Assembly (NCBI GenBank): GCA_002321305.1
Contig: DCMF01000089.1
Location: 1 to 25,933 of the forward strand
Origin: Verrucomicrobia bacterium UBA1629
GTDB lineage: Bacteria; Verrucomicrobiota; Kiritimatiellia; RFP12; UBA1067
DNA length: 25,933 nt
Direction: 5' to 3'
This document shows positions 7,496 to 14,577 of this stretch, in pieces. Position numbers and translations under genes: made by a program. The notes beneath the pieces are model-generated. The model saw only the letters and a program-made list of their open reading frames with translations, made no database searches and was not told the origin of the DNA. Position 1 is the first letter of the stretch. The number at the start of each line of letters is the position of its first letter.

Positions 7496-8266
7496 TCACC
7501 AGCTCATCCGCGTCGGGACGCCGGCGCGCGCCATCACGGCCTTGATTTCGGCGAGCGTGTAGTCGCCCGTGTGGATCATGCCCGCGACGATGGCCGCGTC
7601 GGCCTTCGCCTCGCGGAAGACCGTGACGAGATGCTCCGGGCAGCCCGCGCCGCCGGACGCGACGACCGGCACGCCCACCGCCTCCGCGATCAGCCGCGTG
7701 ACCGTCAGCTCGAAGCCCGCCCGCGTGCCGTCCGCATCGACCGAGTTGACGACGATCTCGCCCGCGCCGAGATCCGCCGCGCGCTTCGCCCACTCGACGG
7801 CGTCCAGGCCCGTGAACTCGCGAAAGCCCCGCGTCGTGATCTCGTAGCCGCTCGGACACCGCGCCGACTTCACCGGATCCATGCCGAGGACGACGCACTG
7901 CGCGCCGAACGCCTTCGCCCCTTCCGCGATGATCGCCGGGTTCTTCACCGCAAGCGAGTTGACGGAAATCTTCTCCGCCCCCGCGAGGATGACGCGCTCC
8001 ATGTCCGCCACCGTGCGGATGCCGCCGCCGACCGCAAACGGGATGCGCACCGCCCGCGCGACCGCCGCGACCATGCCGATGTCGATCGGCCGCCCTTCCG
8101 CCGAGGCCGTGATGTCGTAGAAGACGAGCTCGTCCGCCCCGCCTTCGGAATACTTCACCGCCATCTCGACGGGATCGCCGAGATCGACGTTGTTCTTGAA
8201 CTTGACGCCTTTCGTGACGCGCCCGTTGCGCACGTCGAGGCACGGGATGACGCGCTTCGTCAGCAT
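7496..8266 (-). CDS. hisF: Imidazole glycerol phosphate synthase, cyclase subunit
   Basis: HisF, 256 residues, a (beta-alpha)8 barrel that uses ammonia from HisH to turn PRFAR into imidazole glycerol phosphate and AICAR in histidine synthesis. Both catalytic aspartates are present: D11 (RVIPCLDV) and D130 (VVLGMD). Phosphate-binding loops VGGGIR and ASGGAG are intact. The ATG at 8266 lies inside the end of hisH (7-bp overlap) with AAGGAG 8 nt upstream, which supports this start. The frame stays open further upstream, but that part has no HisF similarity and overlaps hisH. Confidence 0.97.
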   Translation of the reverse strand: MLTKRVIPCLDVRNGRVTKGVKFKNNVDLGDPVEMAVKYSEGGADELVFYDITASAEGRPIDIGMVAAVARAVRIPFAVGGGIRTVADMERVILAGAEKISVNSLAVKNPAIIAEGAKAFGAQCVVLGMDPVKSARCPSGYEITTRGFREFTGLDAVEWAKRAADLGAGEIVVNSVDADGTRAGFELTVTRLIAEAVGVPVVASGGAGCPEHLVTVFREAKADAAIVAGMIHTGDYTLAEIKAVMARAGVPTRMSW

Positions 8267-8922
8267 GACAGCCACTCCTTGATGAGGTCGAGCCCGACGC
8301 GGCCGGACTTTTCGGGATGGAACTGGCTCGCCCAGAGGCGGCCCTTCCTCACGAGCGCGGTGAATGCGACGCCCGCGTAGTCCGTCACGCCGACCGTGTA
8401 CGGGCAGATCTCGGCATAGTAGGAATGGACGAAATAGTATTCGACCGAGGGAAACTGTCGAATGGTCGAATGATCGAATGATCGAATTGGAGAATCGCCA
8501 GCCTTCTTCTTTCCTGATTCGATTATTCGGCCATTCGACCATTCGATTATTCTCACCTGATTCCACCCAATTTCGGGCACCTTGAAGCCCGCGACGTGCG
8601 GGAAGCGCCTCACCTGCCCCGGCAGGATGCCGAGCGTGTCGACGCCGCCGTCCTCCTCCGAACGGTCGAAGAGGATCTGCATGCCGAGGCAGATGCCGAG
8701 GAACGGCTTCGTCTCGGCGGCCTCGCGCACGGCCTCGACGAGCCCCAGCTCCCGCAGGCTCTCCATCGCGTGCCGCGCCGCGCCGACGCCGGGGAAGACC
8801 ACGCGGTCGGCGGCGCGGATCGCCGCCGGGTCGCGCGTCACGGCCGTCTCGACGCCGAGCGCGCCGAAGGCGTAGCGGACGCTCGTCAGGTTCCCGGCCC
8901 TGTAGTCGACGATCGCCGTCAT
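8260..8922 (-). CDS. hisH: Imidazole glycerol phosphate synthase, glutaminase subunit, with in-frame repeat insertion
   Basis: HisH, 220 residues, a class I glutamine amidotransferase that feeds ammonia to HisF. The catalytic triad is C78 (GICLGMQ), H202 and E204 (QFHPEKSG). The oxyanion region PGVGA is present. Between GWNQ (119-122) and YYFVHSYY (162-169), where relatives usually have some 12-20 residues, there are about 40. Residues about 125-157 come from an AT-rich inverted array of 8-nt repeats (8458-8556). The frame is kept and all catalytic residues survive, so the enzyme is probably active. The start overlaps the regulator's stop by 4 bp (ATGA). Confidence 0.94.
   Translation of the reverse strand: MTAIVDYRAGNLTSVRYAFGALGVETAVTRDPAAIRAADRVVFPGVGAARHAMESLRELGLVEAVREAAETKPFLGICLGMQILFDRSEEDGGVDTLGILPGQVRRFPHVAGFKVPEIGWNQVRIIEWSNGRIIESGKKKAGDSPIRSFDHSTIRQFPSVEYYFVHSYYAEICPYTVGVTDYAGVAFTALVRKGRLWASQFHPEKSGRVGLDLIKEWLSC
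8458..8556. repeat. Inverted array of 8-nt repeats inserted in frame in hisH
   Basis: The left arm has four units of TCGAATGR type (8458-8489). A 27-bp centre follows, then a right arm with four to five units of the reverse complement, ATTCGAYY type (8517-8556). The arms can fold back on each other. The stretch is far richer in A+T than its surroundings. It encodes about 33 extra residues in HisH without a stop or frame change. The structure resembles palindromic elements that insert into genes in frame, such as those of Rickettsia, but the sequence is different. Confidence 0.85.
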
Positions 8923-10451
8923 GCCTTTTCGACCCCCTTGATGATGCCCGCGCGCGTGAGGCGGTAGTTCATCATGCGCGGCGACACGCCGAGCTCGCGC
9001 CCCGCCGCGCTGCGGTTGCCGTTGTGCCGCTTCAGCGTCTCCAGCAGGACGCGCCGCTCGAACGCCGCGACCTGGTCGTCCAGCGTCAGCTTCGCCTCCG
9101 GGTTGAACGGGTCCTCGGCGAACTCCTCGACCTGAATCGCCGGCGGCAGGTTGTAGCCGTGGATCGTGTCGTCCTTCGTCGTCAGCACCGCGCGCTCGAT
9201 GCAGTTCTCCAGCTCGCGCACGTTCCCCGGCCAGGCGTAGGCCTGCAGCATGTTCATCGCCGGCGCGGAGATGCGCGCGATCGACTTGCCGTACTTCACG
9301 TTCATGCGCCGCAGGAAGTGCTCCGCGAGGAGGATGATGTCGTCCTTGCGCTCGGAAAGCGCCGGCAGCGCGATCGGGAAGACGGACAGCCGGTAGTAGA
9401 GGTCCTCCCGGAAGAGCTTCTTCTCCATCAGCTCCTCCAGGTTGCGGCTCGTCGCGGCGATGAAGCGGACGTCGCTCTTCAGCTCCTCGTTCGATCCGAC
9501 GCGCGAGAACGTGCGCTCCTGCAGGAACCGCAGCAGCTTCACCTGCACGGGAATCGAGAGGTCGCCGATCTCGTCGAGGAAGAGCGTCCCGCCGTCCGCC
9601 GCCTCGGCGCGCCCGATGCGCCGCTCGCGCGCGTCCGTGAACGCGCCCTTCTCGTGGCCGAACAGCTCCGACTCGACGAGCGCCTCCGGCAGGGCCGCGC
9701 AGTTGAGGACGACGAACGGCTTGTCCTTGCGGATGGAGAGGCCCTGGATCGCGCGCGCGACGAGCTCCTTGCCCGTGCCGCTGCCGCCGCGGATGAGGAC
9801 GGTCGCCTCGCTCGGCGCGACCTGCCGGATCTGCTCGTAGACGACGCGCATCGCGGGCGCGTTGCCGATCAGCCTGCCCACGTTGTCGGACAGCAGGTCG
9901 CGCAGCTTGCGGTTCTCGTCCCGCAGCGTGTCGCGCTCGGCGCAGGCCTCGCGGCAGACGGACGCCGCCTCGGCGATGATGCCGGCGATGATCTCCAGGA
10001 ACGCGACGTCCTGCCCGAGCGAGGTCGTGTCGCCGCGCAGCTCGCGGTCGACGGAGAGCGTGCCGACGATCTGCCCGCGGTGGATGAGCGGCACGCAGAC
10101 GAACGACAGCGCCTCCTCCGGGTTGCGCGCCTTCGTGCGGTTCAGGAAGCGCTTGTCCTTTCGGATGTCGAGGACGACCTCGGCGCGGCCCGTCTTCGCG
10201 ACGAGGCCCGTGATGCCCTCGCCGATGTGGTAGCGCCCCAGCGCGCGCTCCTCGGCGTTCAGCTGGCGCGTCGAGGCCTCGATGCGCAGCTCGTCGCCCT
10301 CCAGGAGCGCGAACGTGCCGCGCAGCATGCCCATGCTGCGCTCCAGGATTTCCAAGACCTCCTCCAGGAGCTTGCGCACGTTCCGCTCGCGCACGACGGC
10401 GGTCGTGATCTCCTTCAGGACCGTGATTTCAGAAGACGGCTTCGTTTTCAT
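8919..10451 (-). CDS. NifA-like GAF/AAA+ bacterial enhancer-binding protein
   Basis: A 510-residue sigma-54-type transcription activator: N-terminal GAF domain (about 1-165), a short coiled linker, AAA+ domain (190-425) and a C-terminal Fis-type helix-turn-helix (about 471-505, NRSAAGRELGVSPRMMNYRL). Walker A is GGSGTGKE (222-229) and Walker B GGTLFLDE (287-294). The sigma-54 contact loop reads GAFTDA (269-274) instead of GAFTGA. The GAF domain suggests sensing of a small ligand; the signal is unknown. The start is ATG 10451, 8 nt after a TGGTATACT box. The frame continues far upstream across ddl, but without family similarity. It leads an operon with hisH, hisF, SWIM, the small gene and pncC, and is divergent from ddl. 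Confidence 0.93.
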   Translation of the reverse strand: MKTKPSSEITVLKEITTAVVRERNVRKLLEEVLEILERSMGMLRGTFALLEGDELRIEASTRQLNAEERALGRYHIGEGITGLVAKTGRAEVVLDIRKDKRFLNRTKARNPEEALSFVCVPLIHRGQIVGTLSVDRELRGDTTSLGQDVAFLEIIAGIIAEAASVCREACAERDTLRDENRKLRDLLSDNVGRLIGNAPAMRVVYEQIRQVAPSEATVLIRGGSGTGKELVARAIQGLSIRKDKPFVVLNCAALPEALVESELFGHEKGAFTDARERRIGRAEAADGGTLFLDEIGDLSIPVQVKLLRFLQERTFSRVGSNEELKSDVRFIAATSRNLEELMEKKLFREDLYYRLSVFPIALPALSERKDDIILLAEHFLRRMNVKYGKSIARISAPAMNMLQAYAWPGNVRELENCIERAVLTTKDDTIHGYNLPPAIQVEEFAEDPFNPEAKLTLDDQVAAFERRVLLETLKRHNGNRSAAGRELGVSPRMMNYRLTRAGIIKGVEKA

Positions 10452-10459
10452 TGGCGCAT

Positions 10460-10468
10460 AGTATACCA
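10460..10468 (-). promoter_or_regulatory. Extended -10 promoter of the regulator-his operon
   Basis: TGGTATACT on the minus strand (hexamer 10460-10465), ending 8 nt before the ATG at 10451. There is no Shine-Dalgarno sequence in the short gap. The predicted transcript has a leader of about 2 nt. Confidence 0.65.
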
Positions 10469-10498
10469 TTATTCCGCTGCGGCGTGGAGAGCCATTTT

Positions 10499-10507
10499 TG
10501 ATATAAT
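10499..10507 (+). promoter_or_regulatory. Extended -10 promoter of the ddl-fts operon
   Basis: TTGATATAAT contains TGA followed by TATAAT (10502-10507), ending 7 nt before the ddl ATG. No -35 hexamer is recognisable 17 nt upstream (GC-rich there) and there is no ribosome site in the 7-nt gap. It is back to back with the promoter of the NifA-like gene in a 63-bp divergent gap, so the two could influence each other. Confidence 0.7.
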
Positions 10508-10514
10508 ATCGGCG

Positions 10515-11456
10515 ATGAAGAAAATTGCAGTCTTGATGGGCGGGAAGTCGAGCGAGCGCGAAGTCTCGCTCGCCTCCGGCCATAACGTCGCCGAGGCGCT
10601 CGCGTCGCTCGGCAAGTACGAGGTCGTCCCGATCGACCTGACCGAAGAGAGCCTGGACGCCCTGCCGGACGGCATCGACGCCGTCTACATCGCCCTCCAC
10701 GGCGGCTGGGGCGAGAACGGCGGCGTCCAGGCCGCGCTCAACGCGCGCAAGATCCCCTATACGGGCCCCGGCGTCCTCGCCTCGCAGATCGCGATGGACA
10801 AGATCAGGACGAAGATGGTGCTGGAGATGAAGCGCGTCCCGACCGCCGCGTGGGGGCTCGCGAACGCCGACACGCCCGCGTCGCCCCTGCCCCTGCCCGT
10901 CGTCGTGAAGCCCCCGTGCGACGGCTCGTCCGTCGGCATCTCGAAGGTCGCGAAGGCCGAGGACTGGGCTCCGGCCCTGAAAGCCGCCGCCCAAACCACC
11001 CAAACCTTCCAAACCTCCCAAACCTTCCAAACCTTCCAAACCTCCCAATCCCGCCCCATCCTCGTCGAGGCGTTCATTCCCGGCCGCGAGTTCACCGTCG
11101 GCATCATCGACGGCGAGCCCCTGCCCGTCATCGAGATCGTCGCCAAGGGCGGCTGGTACGGCTACGACGAGAAGTACAAGTCGGACGAGACGGCCTATCC
11201 GTTTCTCGCCGACGACGACCCCCTTTCCGCCAAGCTCCAGCGGCTCGCGCTTGACGCCTACTCGGCCGTCGGATGCCGGGGCGTGACGCGCATCGACTTC
11301 CGCGTCTCGCCGCTCGGCCGCTGCTACGTGCTGGAGCTCAACACCTCGCCCGGCTTCACGTCCCACTCGCTCGTGCCGAAGGCCGGCATGCGGACGGGCC
11401 TCACCTTCGCGGGCGTCTGCGACCGCATCCTCTCCTGCGCGGACTACGACCGATGA
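10515..11456 (+). CDS. ddl: D-alanine--D-alanine ligase with a repeat-encoded insertion
   Basis: Ddl, 313 residues, ATP-grasp enzyme joining two D-alanines for peptidoglycan precursors in the cytoplasm. Conserved parts: GGKSSEREVSL (Glu14), the phosphate loop GSSVGISK, the omega-loop WYGYDEKY, and the metal site ELNTSPGFTSHSLVP. Residues 160-178 read QTTQTFQTSQTFQTFQTSQ and are encoded by six 9-nt repeats (10991-11044). This falls at a surface loop between the central and ATP-binding parts, where length is variable in the family. The frame is open far upstream, but the family start MKKIAVLMGGK and the promoter fix it at 10515. It is followed by ftsQ with an ATGA overlap. Confidence 0.96.
   Translation: MKKIAVLMGGKSSEREVSLASGHNVAEALASLGKYEVVPIDLTEESLDALPDGIDAVYIALHGGWGENGGVQAALNARKIPYTGPGVLASQIAMDKIRTKMVLEMKRVPTAAWGLANADTPASPLPLPVVVKPPCDGSSVGISKVAKAEDWAPALKAAAQTTQTFQTSQTFQTFQTSQSRPILVEAFIPGREFTVGIIDGEPLPVIEIVAKGGWYGYDEKYKSDETAYPFLADDDPLSAKLQRLALDAYSAVGCRGVTRIDFRVSPLGRCYVLELNTSPGFTSHSLVPKAGMRTGLTFAGVCDRILSCADYDR
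10991..11044 (+). repeat. Tandem 9-nt repeat inside ddl
   Basis: Six copies of CCAAACC(T/A)N, units at 10991, 11000, 11009, 11018, 11027 and 11036, followed by a decayed CCAATCCCG. The 9-nt unit keeps frame and encodes Gln-Thr-(Phe/Ser/Thr). Copy number could change without breaking ddl. Confidence 0.93.
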
Positions 11457-12271
11457 AGGAGAACAAGATCGCGCACCGCAACCGGGGCGGGCTCTGGGTC
11501 ACGCTCGGCGTCGTCGCCGTGACGGCCCTGCTCGTCGGCCTCGCGGTCGGCTACGACAAGCTGCGCACGCTCTACCTGGAGCCGTGCGTCATCACGGACA
11601 TGGCCGAGCAGGTCTCGATCTCGTCGGGCAAGATGGTGAAGCCCGACATCCTCGCCGAGAACTTCGGGCTCCGCAAGGGCGCGAACGTCGCGCTCATCGA
11701 CTTCGAGGCGAAACGCGCGGAGATCCTGCGCAAGATCCCGACGCTGCGGGCGATCTCCGTCTCGCGCCACCTGCCGAACCGCGTCAGCATCCGCGCCGAG
11801 GAGCGCACGCCGGTCGTGCGCCTGAACATCTGCGGGCGCCGCGCCGCCTCAGGCCGCGTTGCCGATTCCGAGGGCATGGTCTTCTCCTGCCTGCGCGGCA
11901 CGCAGACGCTGCCGACGATCCGCGAGCCGCGCGCGCCCGGCACCGCCGCCGGGCAGCTCCTCAAGGGACGCGCCCGCGCCGCGCTCGACCTCGTGAAGGC
12001 CTGCCGCGAGCCCGAATTCGCCGACCTCGGCCTTCTGGAGGTCGACACGTCCAAGACGGACTTCCTCGTCGCCACGCTCGGCGACTATTCGCGCGTGAAG
12101 ATCTGCTGGGAGGGCATGGACGAGGCGACGCCCGCCGCACGGGCCGCGCTCGGCGCGCGGCTCACGCGGCTGATGAAGGCCATACGCGCCCGCTGCGAGG
12201 GCCTGAAGGCCGTCATCTGGAACGCGACCCTGCCCGACTACGTCTTCGCCGACACGCAGGAGAGACTTTAA
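11453..12271 (+). CDS. ftsQ: Cell division protein FtsQ
   Basis: A 272-residue bitopic inner-membrane protein of the divisome that links FtsA/FtsZ with septal wall synthesis. A short basic cytoplasmic head (MKENKIAHRNRGG) is followed by one membrane span (about 14-35) and an extracytoplasmic part with a POTRA-like domain (about 45-125: a helix-strand pattern ending in LPNRVSIRAEERTPVVRL, which matches the typical POTRA end of FtsQ/DivIB). The rest is divergent. Identity rests on topology, this motif, and its place between ddl and ftsA. The ATG overlaps the ddl stop by 4 bp. Confidence 0.87.
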   Translation: MKENKIAHRNRGGLWVTLGVVAVTALLVGLAVGYDKLRTLYLEPCVITDMAEQVSISSGKMVKPDILAENFGLRKGANVALIDFEAKRAEILRKIPTLRAISVSRHLPNRVSIRAEERTPVVRLNICGRRAASGRVADSEGMVFSCLRGTQTLPTIREPRAPGTAAGQLLKGRARAALDLVKACREPEFADLGLLEVDTSKTDFLVATLGDYSRVKICWEGMDEATPAARAALGARLTRLMKAIRARCEGLKAVIWNATLPDYVFADTQERL

Positions 12272-12274
12272 GCC

Positions 12275-13480
12275 ATGAGCAACTTCCACGCCGCACTTGA
12301 AATCGGCACGACGCGCACCGTCCTCGCCATCGGGGACGTCGACGCGAACGGCCGCCTCCGCATCATCAGCCACGCCGAGATCCCCTCGACGGGCGTCCGC
12401 AAGAGCCAGATCCTCGACATCCGGCAGGCAACCCAGTCGATCCGCTCGGTCCTCCAGCAGACGGAGCGCCAGCAGGAGGCCTCCGGCGACCGCATCACGC
12501 TCGGCAACGCCTTCCTCGTCGTCTCCGGCCAGTCCGTCAAGGCCGACCCCTTCTCCGCCTCGACGCAGGTCGAGGGCAGCAAGGTCGGGGCGGACGAGAT
12601 CGACGCCGTCCAGCGCGCCGCGCACGCGATGACCCTGCCGCGCGACCGCGAGCTCCTGGACATCATCGACCAGGACTACGTCCTCGACCGCCTCGGCGGC
12701 ATCGCCTCGCCGCGCGGCATGTCCGGGCGCGTCCTCAGCCTCAACACGCTGCAGATCCACGCCGACCGCAACCGCGTCCAGGACGCGCGCACCGCCTCGG
12801 AGGCCGCCCACCTGGAGATCCGCGACCCGCTCTACGCCGTCACCTGCGCGGCCGACGCGGTGCTGGAGGACCACGAGCGCAAGAACGGCGTCCTCGTCCT
12901 CGACCTCGGCGGCGGCTCGACGGGCTACGCCGTCTACGCCGACGGCTACGCCGTCTCGACGGGCGTCTTCGGCGTCGGCGGCGACCACGTGACGAGCGAC
13001 ATCGCCCAGGCCTTCCAGACGACGCACGCGCAGGCCGAGGGCCTGAAGAAGGACGAGGCCAGCGCGCGCATCTCGTCGGCGGAGGGCGAGTCGGCGCGCG
13101 TCCGCGTCGAGCGCGGCGAGAACACGCTGATGGACAACCGCACGATCTCGCGCCGCGCGCTCGACACCGTCGTCAACGCGCGCCTCCTGGAGCTCTTCAC
13201 GATGATCCGCGAGACGCTGGAGGAGCAGGACCTCCTCCACCGCCTCCACGCGGGCGTCGTCCTGACGGGCGGCGGCGCGCAGATGCGCGACATCGAGGCC
13301 CTCGCCGAGCAGGCGCTCGGCACGTCCGTCCGCCTCGGCAGGCCCATCCACGTCGACGGGCTCGACGACGCGCCCTTCCCGCCGGCCTTCGCCGCCGTCG
13401 CGGGCGCCCTTCTCTATGCCCACCGCAACTACGAGGAGAAGTCCATTCTCGACGGGCTTCTCGGGAGGTTCTTCAAATGA
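12275..13480 (+). CDS. ftsA: Cell division protein FtsA
   Basis: A 401-residue actin-like ATPase that tethers FtsZ to the membrane. The phosphate-2 motif VLDLGGGSTGYAVY, the adenosine motif VVLTGGGAQMRDIE, and a C-terminal amphipathic tail (ILDGLLGRFFK) that would bind the membrane are all present. In the phosphate-1 motif, usually LDIGT, the sequence is LEIGT (Glu9 in place of the conserved Asp). It lies 3 bp after ftsQ with a GGAGA block about 12 nt before the ATG; its stop overlaps the ftsZ ATG. Confidence 0.94.
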   Translation: MSNFHAALEIGTTRTVLAIGDVDANGRLRIISHAEIPSTGVRKSQILDIRQATQSIRSVLQQTERQQEASGDRITLGNAFLVVSGQSVKADPFSASTQVEGSKVGADEIDAVQRAAHAMTLPRDRELLDIIDQDYVLDRLGGIASPRGMSGRVLSLNTLQIHADRNRVQDARTASEAAHLEIRDPLYAVTCAADAVLEDHERKNGVLVLDLGGGSTGYAVYADGYAVSTGVFGVGGDHVTSDIAQAFQTTHAQAEGLKKDEASARISSAEGESARVRVERGENTLMDNRTISRRALDTVVNARLLELFTMIRETLEEQDLLHRLHAGVVLTGGGAQMRDIEALAEQALGTSVRLGRPIHVDGLDDAPFPPAFAAVAGALLYAHRNYEEKSILDGLLGRFFK

Positions 13481-14577
13481 GCGACCGCTCCCCCCTTCTC
13501 CTCATCGGCGTCGGCACGGCCGGCTGCTCCATCGCGCGCGGCGTCTGCCGCGCCTACGGCGACGCCCTGCGCTTCGTCCTCGCGGACACGGACGCGACGA
13601 CGGGCGAGGGCGGCGGCCCCTTCGCGCTCCTCGGCGGCGAACGCCTCGCCGGACGCGGCGCGGGCGGCGACCTCGTCGCGGGCCGCCTCGCGGCCGAAGG
13701 CTCCGTCCGCACGCTCGACGAGCACCTGGAGGACGTGCGCCTCGCCGTCCTCGTCACCGCCCTCGGCGGCGGCACCGGCGGCGGCGCGACGCTGGAGATC
13801 GCCAAGCACCTCGCCTCGCGCGGCGTCCCGGCGATCGTCTTCGCGACGACCCCCTTCACCTTCGAGGGCGAGGACCGCCAGCGCAACGCGCGCGGCGTCA
13901 TGTCCATGATCGAGGACGCCGCGAACGCGACGTTCTTCCTGCCGCTCGACAAGCTCATCGCCGAGACGGACAACATGGCCGAGGCGATGCGCCGCGCCGT
14001 CGACACGGTCGCGAGCGGCGTCACGCTCTTCTGGCGGCTCGTCGAGAAGCCCGGCTACATCCGCCTCGACGTCGAGCGCCTCCGCCACCTGCTCGCGAAC
14101 GCCGGGCGCGGACGATTCGCGACCGTGACCGTGCAGGGCCCCGGCCGCGCGGCGGAGGCCGTCGACCGGCTCATCCGCTCGGACCTGCTCGCGGCCGCCT
14201 CCGGACCCGTCGCCGCGACGGTCTGCGGCGTGCTCGCCGGCGACGACCTCCTCCTGAGCGAGGTCGGCCGCATCGCCGACGGCCTGCGCGGCGCGTTCGG
14301 CGGCCTCTCCTTCGACCTCGCGACCGTCAACGACGAGGCGACGTTCTCCGGCCGCCTCTCCGTCGTCGTCCTCCTGTTCGAGGCCTCCGCCCGCAGGGCC
14401 GCCGAGGCGCCCGCCGTCGGCGGCGTCATGAGCGCGCGCCGCCGCCGCCACAAGGGTCCGCTCGCCACGGGGCCCATCGGGCGCGGACGCTTCAAGAACG
14501 CCGAGCCCACGATCTGGCACGACGAGGACCTCGACGTGCCGACCTTCATCCGAAAGGGGCTGAACCTTGATTTCTGA
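13477..14577 (+). CDS. ftsZ: Divergent FtsZ
   Basis: A 366-residue FtsZ, the tubulin-like GTPase of the division ring. Supporting features are the T4 tubulin signature GGGTGGG (97-103), GRGAGGD (59-65), TTPFTFEGEDRQRNA (124-138), and the C-terminal peptide LDVPTFIRKG, which in other FtsZs binds FtsA. It is strongly divergent: the T1 loop is GVGTAGCS instead of GVGGGGGN. In the T7 loop (YIRLDVER, 194-201) Asp198 matches E. coli D209, but N207 is Arg196 and D212 is Arg201. GTP turnover may therefore be slow or altered. The C-terminal linker is only about 35 residues. A GGGAGG site lies 8 nt before the ATG, which overlaps the ftsA stop. Confidence 0.93.
   Translation: MSDRSPLLLIGVGTAGCSIARGVCRAYGDALRFVLADTDATTGEGGGPFALLGGERLAGRGAGGDLVAGRLAAEGSVRTLDEHLEDVRLAVLVTALGGGTGGGATLEIAKHLASRGVPAIVFATTPFTFEGEDRQRNARGVMSMIEDAANATFFLPLDKLIAETDNMAEAMRRAVDTVASGVTLFWRLVEKPGYIRLDVERLRHLLANAGRGRFATVTVQGPGRAAEAVDRLIRSDLLAAASGPVAATVCGVLAGDDLLLSEVGRIADGLRGAFGGLSFDLATVNDEATFSGRLSVVVLLFEASARRAAEAPAVGGVMSARRRRHKGPLATGPIGRGRFKNAEPTIWHDEDLDVPTFIRKGLNLDF

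Noticed and set aside
8267..8566. Upstream extension of the hisF frame, overlapping hisH
   Set aside because: The HisF family begins at MLTKRVIPCLDV with an AAGGAG site; the extension is the hisH gene in another frame.
10479..10500. Possible sigma-54 (-24/-12) promoter in the divergent gap next to the NifA-like gene
   Set aside because: TGGAGAG...TTTGA departs too far from TGGCAC-N5-TTGC; the extended -10 explains the site better.
10452..11366. Upstream extension of the NifA-like reading frame across ddl
   Set aside because: The extra ~305 codons have no similarity to any domain and are antisense to ddl; the family N-terminus and promoter fix the start at 10451.
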